This document shows, one piece after another, positions 1 through 6,474 of a DNA stretch of 32,861 bases. The stretch is taken from assembly GCA_963579025.1 (NCBI GenBank), contig CAUZFZ010000124.1, positions 1-32,861 of the forward strand, written 5' to 3'. The notes under the pieces are model-generated. The model searched no databases, was not told where the DNA came from, and saw only the letters and a list, made by a program, of their open reading frames with translations. The first letter of the stretch is position 1. Each line of letters starts with the position of its first letter. Made by a program: the position numbers and the translations under genes. The stretch comes from CAUZFZ01 sp963579025. Lineage in GTDB: Bacteria; Planctomycetota; Planctomycetia; Planctomycetales; Planctomycetaceae.

Positions 1-1
1 A

Positions 2-337
2 CAGAAGTCCGACGAAATCCTCACTCGGAATCGAAAGACAATCACGGCCAACCTCGATCGCCTTGCGGCCTTTGTTGAAACCCACAATGACACGCTTTCG
101 CTGTTCCGTCCGAAAGCAGGGACGATGGCACTCGTCAAACAGGACACGAAGCTGACAAGCACCGAATTCTGCGAACGGGTGCTCGACGAACAACGATTGT
201 TTCTCATTCCGGGCAGGCCGCTCGGAATTTCCGACAGGCTGCTCCGGTTTGGCTTGGGAATGTCGGACTTCTCACAGGGCCTTGAGCGACTTGGTCAATT
301 TCTGACAAAGCTCGAAGAGTCGGACGAGGCTTCATGA
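2..337 (+). CDS. PLP-dependent aminotransferase, C-terminal part (5' end outside window)
   Basis: The reading frame is open from the first bases of the window to the TGA at 335-337, giving about 111 residues. It reads like the small C-terminal domain of a class I/II (fold type I) aminotransferase: a helical stretch followed by LFRPKAGTMALVK, then FCERVLDEQRLFLIPG and a glycine-rich LRFGLGMS segment. In this family that region holds the conserved arginine binding the substrate carboxylate; the arginine in LLRFGLG is the likely counterpart. The N-terminal PLP-binding domain with its catalytic lysine lies upstream of the window, so substrate specificity cannot be judged. An internal ATG at 125 exists, but the coding pattern runs well upstream of it, so it is not the start. 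The stop overlaps the next ATG in an ATGA, which suggests co-transcription with the small genes downstream. Confidence 0.75.
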   Translation, partial: QKSDEILTRNRKTITANLDRLAAFVETHNDTLSLFRPKAGTMALVKQDTKLTSTEFCERVLDEQRLFLIPGRPLGISDRLLRFGLGMSDFSQGLERLGQFLTKLEESDEAS

Positions 338-453
338 CCGACGACGAATTCCTTGCTGCCTTCGAGGACTGCACACTGCCCTTTGAGCAGTGGCACCACC
401 GTGCCCACGTGCGTGTCGCCTTTCTTTATGCGTCGGGAGCCTCAGCGTCATGA
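334..453 (+). pseudogene. N-terminal remnant of a small conserved protein (39 aa)
   Basis: This short ORF starts at the ATGA shared with the aminotransferase and ends at the ATGA shared with the cupin gene. It reads MTDDEFLAAFEDCTLP then FEQWHHRAHVRVAFLYAS, followed by GASAS and a stop. The start resembles a family of small bacterial proteins of roughly 130-160 residues whose N-terminus has a (T/H)HRAHVR motif. Here the similarity stops after about 34 residues, so most of the gene appears to have been deleted. Because both ends keep ATGA overlaps, the remnant may still couple translation between its neighbours. The family assignment is from memory and no function is claimed. Confidence 0.5.
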
Positions 454-800
454 ACACAGCAGCATTCGCCATCCCGGAAATCGATAAAGTCAGAGAAAGG
501 CTCGGCGACGACTGGCACGAGTTCCTGAGCGTTCCGAGCCTTTCCATGGGCTTGTACCACATCGCAGAAGGAACGAATGACAAAGAGTCGCACAGTCCTC
601 ATGACCGAGACGAAATCTACGTGGGCATCCAAGGTCACGGCCAATTGACTGCGAACGGAAAACAGTACGAAGTCGAAGCTGGCTCAGTTGTCTATGTGAA
701 GGCCGGAGTGGAACACCATTTCCATGACGTGACCGAAGACCTCAGCGTCCTTGTGTTCTTTGCGGGTGGTGCGAATGTGTGTGACGGGGAATCGGAATGA
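450..800 (+). CDS. Cupin-domain protein
   Basis: A single-domain cupin of 116 residues. Motif 1 is seen as H48, H51 and E55 in HSPHDRDEIYVGIQGHG, and motif 2 as GSVVYVKAGVEHHFHDV with His89/His90. These are the usual metal-ligand positions of the small beta-barrel. The start at 450 is preferred over an upstream in-frame codon because it forms an ATGA overlap with the preceding stop and the residues before it look non-coding. The stop overlaps the DJ-1 gene start in another ATGA. Small stand-alone cupins of this type may be metal-dependent enzymes or binding proteins; the substrate cannot be told from sequence. Confidence 0.8.
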   Translation: MNTAAFAIPEIDKVRERLGDDWHEFLSVPSLSMGLYHIAEGTNDKESHSPHDRDEIYVGIQGHGQLTANGKQYEVEAGSVVYVKAGVEHHFHDVTEDLSVLVFFAGGANVCDGESE

Positions 801-1387
801 CCAAGGTACGTCATCTCGCAATCCTGCTGTTAGACGATGCCGAAGTCCTCGACTTCTGCGGCCCCTACGAAGTGTTCTCGGTCGCCAGCAACCAGTCCAA
901 GTCGCCGTCGTTCAACGTGATGACCATCGCAGAGCAGACGCCGGTCACGGCCCGCAATGGTCTTTCGGTCAATCGTGACCACAGTCTCGAATCCTGCCCA
1001 AAGCCAGACGTTCTGCTTGTTCCCGGTGGCATCGGGACTCGACGGGAATTGAACAATGGATCGCTCATTGAGTCGGTCAGACAAGTTGCGTCTGACGCTG
1101 AGCTTGTCCTCTCGGTCTGCACCGACGCACTGCTTCTGGGCAAGGCCGGGCTGCTTGATGGCCTCGAAGCCACGACTCATCACGTTGCCTACGACCTGCT
1201 CCGTGAGATCGTGCCGTCCTGCACCGTTCATAAAGACCGGCGATTCATAGACAACGGCAAGATCATCACGTCGGCAGGCATCGCAGCCGGAATCGACATG
1301 AGCCTGCATGTTGTCGAGCGGCTACTTAGCAGTGACATCGCTACCGCAACGGCTCGTCACATGGAGTATCCATGGAAGACTTCATGA
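797..1387 (+). CDS. DJ-1/PfpI family protein (GATase1-like)
   Basis: A 196-residue cytoplasmic protein of the DJ-1/PfpI superfamily. The N-terminus has the typical hydrophobic strand and GPYEVF segment, with Glu25 as the likely partner of the nucleophile. VLLVPGG follows at about residues 72-78. The nucleophile elbow reads LSVCTDALLL with Cys108; the usual motif is VCTGALLL, so Asp110 replaces Gly. The C-terminus has ITSAGIAAGIDMSLHVVERL and the familiar ARHMEYPW ending. Relatives include intracellular proteases, isonitrile hydratases and the ligand-binding part of AraC-type regulators; no HTH domain is present here. It sits between cupin and DUF4440 genes with ATGA overlaps on both sides, so it is translationally coupled in this operon. 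The exact reaction is unknown. Confidence 0.85.
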   Translation: MTKVRHLAILLLDDAEVLDFCGPYEVFSVASNQSKSPSFNVMTIAEQTPVTARNGLSVNRDHSLESCPKPDVLLVPGGIGTRRELNNGSLIESVRQVASDAELVLSVCTDALLLGKAGLLDGLEATTHHVAYDLLREIVPSCTVHKDRRFIDNGKIITSAGIAAGIDMSLHVVERLLSSDIATATARHMEYPWKTS

Positions 1388-1722
1388 ACGAACCAGACAG
1401 CCTGCTTGATGAGATATTGTGTTGCGAGCACCGAGTGTGGCAGGCGGTGATCGAGAAAGACGGCACAACACTCGCCGTACTGTTCACCGACGAGTACGTC
1501 GAGATCACGTTCGATGGCCAGCGAGTGTTGAAGTCGGAAGTGGTTGCCGAGTCACCACAGATCGATGACATCGCAGCGTACTCTGCGGATTCTGAGGAAG
1601 TCCGCAGGCTCGGTCCCGATGTCGTCCTGCTGAGCTACCACCTGACTCTGGACGGAACGTGCAGAGGCATCCCCCATCGTCCCGCGAGAACGCTGGGCAA
1701 CATCCATCTGGAATCGTCGTGA
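1384..1722 (+). pseudogene. DUF4440/SnoaL-like (NTF2 fold) protein, frameshifted near its 3' end
   Basis: The start at 1384 overlaps the DJ-1 stop as ATGA. The N-terminal part reads like a DUF4440 protein: LLDEILCCEHRVWQAVIEKD, then LFTDEYVEITFDGQRVLKS and VVLLSYHLTLDG. After the run of five C at 1671-1675 the frame loses similarity and ends at 1722. In the next frame the sequence continues as PIVPRERWATSIWNRRETGW followed by RCSLFQQSAF, the expected end of this family (serine/threonine-W, then W..V.FQQ). Removing one C restores the full domain. The restored frame has no stop before the downstream GNAT gene, so repair would give a DUF4440-GNAT fusion of about 281 residues. It may be a real frameshift, a slippage site, or a homopolymer sequencing error. 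Confidence 0.65.
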
Positions 1723-1777
1723 GACCGGTTGGCGATGCTCTTTGTTCCAACAGAGTGCATTCTCAAAGAAAGCTGAC

Positions 1778-2230
1778 ATGGCGTCCGGTGCCGGTTCATC
1801 GGACGGCTACGACATCATCCCAATGACAGTCGATCACGTACCACAAGTCGTTGAATTGTGGAACGTGACCGAGGGGCTGATCCTGATGTACTCGGACAAC
1901 GCCGCCGATCTGGCTCGCTATTACGCAGACAATCCCGACATGAGCCACATCGCAATTCGTGATGGACAGATCGTTGGGACCGCCCTCTGTGGACACGACG
2001 GACGCCGGGGCTACCTGCACCATCTTGCCGTGGCGTCACGGCATCGTAGTCAGGGAATTGGTCGGGCGCTGGTCGATGTGTGCCTGTCGAAACTGACCGC
2101 AGCGGGCATCCAACAATACAATCTATTCATCGTTGATGACAACGATGCAGGGAGACGATTCTGGGCAGACAAAGGTTGGTCCGAATGGTCCAACATTCGA
2201 CTGAAGTCAAAGCGCATGGATTACGAATGA
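1778..2230 (+). CDS. GNAT family N-acetyltransferase
   Basis: A 150-residue GNAT acetyltransferase. It has the segments GQIVGTALCGHDGRRGYLHH and LAVASRHRSQGIGRALVD, the latter carrying the acetyl-CoA pyrophosphate-binding R/Q-x-x-G-x-G/A motif, and ends with YNLFIVDDNDAGRRFWADKG, the usual beta5/alpha4 region. It would transfer an acetyl group from acetyl-CoA to an amine; the substrate is unknown. I chose the ATG at 1778. An alternative TTG at 1742 only adds residues that belong to the end of the frameshifted DUF4440 domain in the same frame. The gene is convergent with the HEAT-repeat gene. Confidence 0.85.
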   Translation: MASGAGSSDGYDIIPMTVDHVPQVVELWNVTEGLILMYSDNAADLARYYADNPDMSHIAIRDGQIVGTALCGHDGRRGYLHHLAVASRHRSQGIGRALVDVCLSKLTAAGIQQYNLFIVDDNDAGRRFWADKGWSEWSNIRLKSKRMDYE

Positions 2231-2312
2231 TGTCATGACCGCTGCCGACAAGAATCGCCATTGCGGGACTTTGCCCATTGTGAGCCGGGATGCGAGTTCT
2301 GATTGATTGTGT

Positions 2313-3104
2313 TTACGAGGCAGCAATCGCCCGTTCGAGAAGCTCGGGATCAACGTCCCACCACTCCCGGAGAGCTATCAAGTACGAATGCAATTCCTTC
2401 GACGCTATCGCTTCCGCAGCCTCAATCGCCAGTTTGCCAACAGATTCGGACGAGAGTTCTTTTTTCAACGCAGCGATAACACGTTCATCGTTCCGTTGCG
2501 CCAAACCCACAAGTGCTTCACCACGAGCGTCATCGTCCGGGTCCTTCAACCGTTGTGAAAGGGCATCACGGATCGCTGGTGTATCGAGTTCGCATTGGGA
2601 ACCCAGTGCAAATGTTGCCCAATCCCGAACATGGGCATCAACATCGTCGCAGAGGGAAATGAGGCAATCGATTGCAGGCGGCGTTTCGTGCCCGGTGAGT
2701 GCAAGCACGGCGGCGTGCCTTACTTCAGGATCGGGATGTGTAGAGAACTCACAGGCAAATGGAACAGCATCAGCATTGCCGTGATGCGATAGACCGACAA
2801 GTGCAGCTTGCAGGACATCCGCTTGCTCGCCGACTTGCAGCATAGATCGCAAGAGGTCGAAACTCTCGGCGGGAAATGTCCGTTCGGGTAGTCCAAGCTG
2901 GCCGAGGATGTCAGCCCCAAGCCTGCGTTCTTTGATCGACGCACTGACGCACAGCACGTTGGCCCGCTGCAATACCTCACGACTGCCTCGCCAATGAAGC
3001 GCACAGACAGCCTGCCAGGCGAATTCTTCGTTCGTCTCGGTGATCGCTGTGTTTACGAGGTCATCGACTGACCGTTGATCGTCCTTGGGATGATGTTCTG
3101 TCAT
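2313..3104 (-). CDS. HEAT-repeat protein
   Basis: A 263-residue protein built almost entirely of helical pairs typical of HEAT or PBS-lyase-like repeats. Examples are DPEVRHAAVLALTG, DAHVRDWATFALG, DDDARGEALVGLAQR and VGKLAIEAAEAI. There is no signal peptide or membrane segment. The ATG at 3104 is preferred over the GTG three bases upstream. The gene lies 6 bases after the RlaP2 stop and is the last gene of the hen1-rlaP-rlaP operon, so it is probably made with them. HEAT proteins are usually protein- or RNA-binding scaffolds; a role in assembling a repair complex would fit but is only inferred. Confidence 0.8.
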   Translation of the reverse strand: MTEHHPKDDQRSVDDLVNTAITETNEEFAWQAVCALHWRGSREVLQRANVLCVSASIKERRLGADILGQLGLPERTFPAESFDLLRSMLQVGEQADVLQAALVGLSHHGNADAVPFACEFSTHPDPEVRHAAVLALTGHETPPAIDCLISLCDDVDAHVRDWATFALGSQCELDTPAIRDALSQRLKDPDDDARGEALVGLAQRNDERVIAALKKELSSESVGKLAIEAAEAIASKELHSYLIALREWWDVDPELLERAIAAS

Positions 3105-3110
3105 CACCGT

Positions 3111-3863
3111 TCATCTTTTGAGTCGCAAGCGGACCAACAGATCATTCAACGCTCCCTTGCAGCTTGGGGCTTCCGGAAGCGTCGAGTTCTGAAATGCCGA
3201 CTCAAGTTCAGCGACGAGTCGCTGGTACTCTCTCTCGTGAAAGTCCATGTCGGCTTCCGGGAGGTCGACTTTCTCGGGGCCAGCCAGCTTCCGCTCGATG
3301 AGTTCGTCGATGAACGAGAGCCGAGACGATTCGTTGAGCGTGCGCAGGTTCGCCTCAACGACACCGGTTCGCATCAGGTGGATTCCGGTCAGCAGTACTC
3401 GGTACACGTAGAGCAACGGTTTGACTCGTGGAGGATCTTCCTTCTGAAACAGCTTCCACTGGGTTGCGGCGAAGCCGAGGTAGTGGTGCGAGTGATGCCG
3501 AGTAATGCAGTCGGCGGCGATTGCTTTCAGTTCGTCATGTTCGAGCGTTGTGTGGACGATCAGCGGAGAGAAAACCTGCTCCAGCACGTAGCCGTTCTTC
3601 TTCAGCATGAGTCCGAAGAACTTTCTGGCATCGTGCGTGACCAGATCGATTTCCATCCCATCATAGATGCCTTCCTTCTCGACCGTTTCTCGTCCAACAT
3701 CGAGACCAACAACCTGCTCCAACGGCAGTAGATGGACGCCTCGCAGGTCAAAGTCCGAGTCGGGCGACGGGAACCCGTAGAGGTGCGCACCGCTGATCGT
3801 GGCAAACATCAGCGGATAAGGATGCTGCTCGACGTGTTTCATCAACTTGTTGTTGTCAATCAT
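3111..3863 (-). CDS. RlaP-type predicted nucleotidyltransferase (second copy)
   Basis: A 250-residue polymerase-beta superfamily nucleotidyltransferase resembling the RlaP/YcgL-like group (PF10127, named for its link to RNA repair). The active-site loop reads SGAHLYG at residues 24-30, with Gly replacing the usual small Gly-Ser pair at one position, followed by PDSDFDLRG with Asp37 and Asp39 as metal-binding carboxylates. A third acidic position may be in YDGMEIDLVTHD. The C-terminal half is helical. The start overlaps the stop of the upstream paralogue as ATGA (3860-3863), so translation is coupled. The two RlaP copies are related in layout but clearly diverged. A role in adding nucleotides to, or otherwise processing, RNA ends is inferred from family and neighbours. 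Confidence 0.8.
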   Translation of the reverse strand: MIDNNKLMKHVEQHPYPLMFATISGAHLYGFPSPDSDFDLRGVHLLPLEQVVGLDVGRETVEKEGIYDGMEIDLVTHDARKFFGLMLKKNGYVLEQVFSPLIVHTTLEHDELKAIAADCITRHHSHHYLGFAATQWKLFQKEDPPRVKPLLYVYRVLLTGIHLMRTGVVEANLRTLNESSRLSFIDELIERKLAGPEKVDLPEADMDFHEREYQRLVAELESAFQNSTLPEAPSCKGALNDLLVRLRLKR

Positions 3864-4810
3864 GGCAGTGATTCCTCCATCGCCAGCTTCCGTGCTTTGA
3901 CGAGGAACTCGTTCGCTCGCTCATAGTCTGGACGTTCCGGCAGCGTGGTTTCTTCGAATGCGGAGTTGAATTGCTCGTGCAATTCGAGCCGCCACGCTTC
4001 CATTTCATCCCAATCGGTCTCTCCGGTCTTGATGGCCAGTAGACGGCCACGATGATCGCCGACCTGCACAGAGACAAAGCCGTTGCGCAGGACGTTGATT
4101 CCTGACAACAGCAGTCGGATCAAGTGCATGACGTGCTTCCATTTGACCTGACCTTGGTTGCGGATGTCGGTCTGCATTTTCTTGAACTGCGATGCCACGT
4201 AGCCGCTGTAAGTCTGAAAAACGAGCTTCGACAGAAAAGTCTCTTTCATGTCGAGCAACTCTTGAGCGAGCGGAGTGGCCGTTTCGACAATCGGCGAGTA
4301 GAGGCACTCCAGCACATTCGGATTCGCCTTGAGTGCCAGCACCACGAACTTCTGGAGTTCCCAATACACTTCCTGCGTTGCGTCGTTCTCAAGCTGTTCC
4401 GGCACACCGTACAAAGACCAGTGCAGATCGGCTGGAGGCAGATAGATGCCTCGTCGGTCGATGTCGGAGTTCTCGTCATCGAGACCGTAAGCACGTGATC
4501 CAATTACGCAGCGGAAGATGACTCGATCAAACAGACCATGCTTGGCCAGCACCTGATCTGCGTCGTTGATGTCGCCTTCCTTATATTCGGCGAGCAGCAC
4601 TATCTGATCATGAGGCAGAGCCGATTCGAACCCGTCCGAAAACCGAACTCGGTATGAGTGCTCACGATCCATTGGCGACTTGGTGACAACGCCAACTGCA
4701 CCGGACGGATGCGCAATGCGACCATTGGAGCCCTGCACGGACTTTTGCGATACGACCTGAGTGCCGACTGAATAGATCAGGTTCGGGCTGTTGTGGACTC
4801 GCTCAGTCAA
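3860..4810 (-). CDS. RlaP-type predicted nucleotidyltransferase with N-terminal beta-rich domain
   Basis: About 316 residues if translation starts at the TTG at 4810, whose bases overlap the Hen1 stop. A longer frame reaching 4933 runs out of phase through the conserved Hen1 C-terminus and is less likely. Residues ~10-80 form a small beta-rich module (YSVGTQVV, then HPSGAVGVVTKS, YRVRFSDG and QIVLLAEYKEGD) that looks like a KOW/SH3-like barrel, possibly for nucleic-acid or protein contact. The nucleotidyltransferase core follows, with GSRAYG at 104-109 and DENSDIDRRG (Asp116, Asp118). Helices after it match the RlaP family. It is translated between Hen1 and the second RlaP. Function in RNA repair is inferred from the neighbourhood. 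Confidence 0.8.
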   Translation of the reverse strand: MTERVHNSPNLIYSVGTQVVSQKSVQGSNGRIAHPSGAVGVVTKSPMDREHSYRVRFSDGFESALPHDQIVLLAEYKEGDINDADQVLAKHGLFDRVIFRCVIGSRAYGLDDENSDIDRRGIYLPPADLHWSLYGVPEQLENDATQEVYWELQKFVVLALKANPNVLECLYSPIVETATPLAQELLDMKETFLSKLVFQTYSGYVASQFKKMQTDIRNQGQVKWKHVMHLIRLLLSGINVLRNGFVSVQVGDHRGRLLAIKTGETDWDEMEAWRLELHEQFNSAFEETTLPERPDYERANEFLVKARKLAMEESLP

Positions 4811-6197
4811 TGGTGAATACTCCCATTTGCGTCGGTGCGCCGACGTTCTCATCTTCCGGCCCGACAGGAAGGAAGCGGACGCTATAGCCGTGCGTTTGGG
4901 CGACTTGATTGGCCCAGTTGTGAAACTCGTCACGGTTCCATTCGAAACGATGATCGGAGTGACGAAACTGCCCGGCAGGCAACGTCTCCCACATCACGTT
5001 GTATTCCTGATTCGGCGTCGTCAGCACGACCGTCGTTGGTCGAGCGAACTCAAAGACGACTCGCTCCATCGCCGCCCGCCTTGGCCGGTCGAGATGTTCT
5101 ATCACCTCGACAATGGCAGCAGCGTCGAAACCGGCGAGCCGCTTGTCTCGATAGATGAGCGAACCGTGCATGAGGTTCAGCCGCTCTGCCTGACGTTCCG
5201 GGAGACGGTCAACTTTCAAACGCTTATGAGCGATCTCCAGTGAGCGGATCGAGACATCCATCCCGACGATTCGCTCGAATTGTTTGTCACTCAACAATTC
5301 CCGCAGCAGCTTGCCCTCTCCACAGCCAAGATCGAGGACTTGCCGAGCACCGCTGGCCCGCAACGCTGCCAGCACAGCACCGTGACGCATGTCATTCAAG
5401 GATGAAGTCGGAAGGATGAAGGATGAATCGGATTCATCATCCTCGTCGCTTTCGTTCATCCTTCCGCCTTCATCCCTCAGCCTTTGGAGCGCAGCGACCG
5501 TCAGACTGTGCCGGTATTTGAGATATCGCCGGGTGATCTGTTCCTTTTCCGGGTGAGATGCCAGCCACCCGGCTCCTTTGGACAGCAGCTTCTCCAGTTC
5601 GTCTTCACCGACAAAGTAGTGTTTGTCGTTGTCGAATACCGGAATGAGGACGTAAAGGTGCGTCAGCAATTCTGACAGCGTTTTCGTACCGCTGATACTG
5701 ACGGAGAAATACGGACTCTCGCCCCATTCTGGAAACTGCTCATCAAGCGTGTGACGTGTGGCTTCGACGGTGTAGCCCAGTGGTTCAAAGACCTGCCGCA
5801 AGAATTCATCGCCGCCCTTCACACGGAGCACATCAATGCGACCCACCAGCGGAATCGGCGTGGCGACCAACTCAGGTCGATCCTTGCAGCGGCCACCGAG
5901 TGCCGTGCCATAGACCTGCGAGATCGCCACGCTCATGAACGACGAAGCGACATAGGGCCGATCGTTGACGTAGTGCCCCAGCAGAAAGCTGCGCTTCCGG
6001 TTCTTCCCTCGCACCATGCCAACCGGGTCCACATCAAGCAGCAGACAGGCCGAGCACCGATCCTCCTTCACTTCGGGGTAGAAGACGTGGGCCTTGCCGA
6101 AACTGAGGTCGAAACTCTGGAACCGATCCGAGTGCTTATGCAGCAGGTATCCGATTTCCGTTGCCGGATTGTGAGTTGTCGTGATCGTCAGAAGCAT
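4803..6197 (-). CDS. hen1: Bacterial Hen1: 3'-terminal RNA ribose 2'-O-methyltransferase
   Basis: A 464-residue protein of the bacterial Hen1 family. The N-terminal half (about 1-240) opens with MLLTITTTHNPATEIGYLLH and corresponds to the domain known to activate the Pnkp RNA ligase. The C-terminal half is the SAM-dependent methyltransferase: LDLGCGEG at 288-295 binds SAM, EVIEHLD gives Glu364, Glu367 and His368, and HSDHRFEW gives His413/His416. These match the metal site described for bacterial Hen1 enzymes, which 2'-O-methylate the 3' end at a break so the resealed RNA resists re-cleavage. The ATG at 6197 fits the conserved family start; upstream in-frame codons add unlike residues. A linker around residues 242-266 is acidic and encoded by an inverted-repeat element. 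The partner Pnkp is not in the window. Confidence 0.9.
   Translation of the reverse strand: MLLTITTTHNPATEIGYLLHKHSDRFQSFDLSFGKAHVFYPEVKEDRCSACLLLDVDPVGMVRGKNRKRSFLLGHYVNDRPYVASSFMSVAISQVYGTALGGRCKDRPELVATPIPLVGRIDVLRVKGGDEFLRQVFEPLGYTVEATRHTLDEQFPEWGESPYFSVSISGTKTLSELLTHLYVLIPVFDNDKHYFVGEDELEKLLSKGAGWLASHPEKEQITRRYLKYRHSLTVAALQRLRDEGGRMNESDEDDESDSSFILPTSSLNDMRHGAVLAALRASGARQVLDLGCGEGKLLRELLSDKQFERIVGMDVSIRSLEIAHKRLKVDRLPERQAERLNLMHGSLIYRDKRLAGFDAAAIVEVIEHLDRPRRAAMERVVFEFARPTTVVLTTPNQEYNVMWETLPAGQFRHSDHRFEWNRDEFHNWANQVAQTHGYSVRFLPVGPEDENVGAPTQMGVFTID
5401..5474. repeat. Inverted repeat inside the hen1 linker
   Basis: Two 20-base arms, 5401-5420 and 5455-5474, are reverse complements of each other with one mismatch, separated by 34 bases. 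The arms are built from the short motif GGATGAA and its complement TTCATCC. A smaller dyad (GATGAATC / GATTCATC at 5422-5429 and 5431-5438) lies in the loop. The element is read in frame by hen1 as a charged linker (NESDEDDESDSS) between its two domains. It looks like a small REP- or MITE-like repeat that landed in a permissive interdomain position. From memory, similar GGATGAA-rich repeats occur between genes in planctomycetes; that could not be verified here. Confidence 0.65.
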
Positions 6198-6474
6198 TCG
6201 CCGCTTCGTCCTTGTTGCAGTGTCCCGAACCTGTCTTTGTTCGAGGTGTCTCATCCTCGGTACTAATTCGCCCTGTTATCGTTGCAAACTGGTGAGTGAA
6301 TTCTGAACTCGACACCGCAAATGTCCAGTCGGTTCAGATCGGTCTGGAAATACCAGAGCCAGAACGAGCACCGAAACCGCCATATTTACAAGGAAAACAT
6401 CGAGATGAATCCGAATCGAACATCGACACTGAGACCAGACTGCTTCTTCCCTTTGGACGATTGCCGAGTAAGAC
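6198..6474. promoter_or_regulatory. Divergent intergenic region between hen1 operon and pcfJ-like gene
   Basis: These 277 bases separate two divergent transcription units, so both promoters should lie here. I see no convincing ORF, operator palindrome or sigma-factor box. An AAGGA about 14 bases before the hen1 ATG is a weak, rather distant ribosome-binding site. No clear ribosome-binding site precedes the pcfJ-like ATG at 6475. Confidence 0.4.

Noticed and set aside
334..2230. Integron cassette array in the chain of small genes
   Set aside because: Genes overlap by ATGA with no room for attC sites, and no integrase is nearby.
3075..3731. 218-residue plus-strand frame
   Set aside because: It is opposite the RlaP2 gene, whose active-site motifs are clear; the plus frame has no recognisable features.
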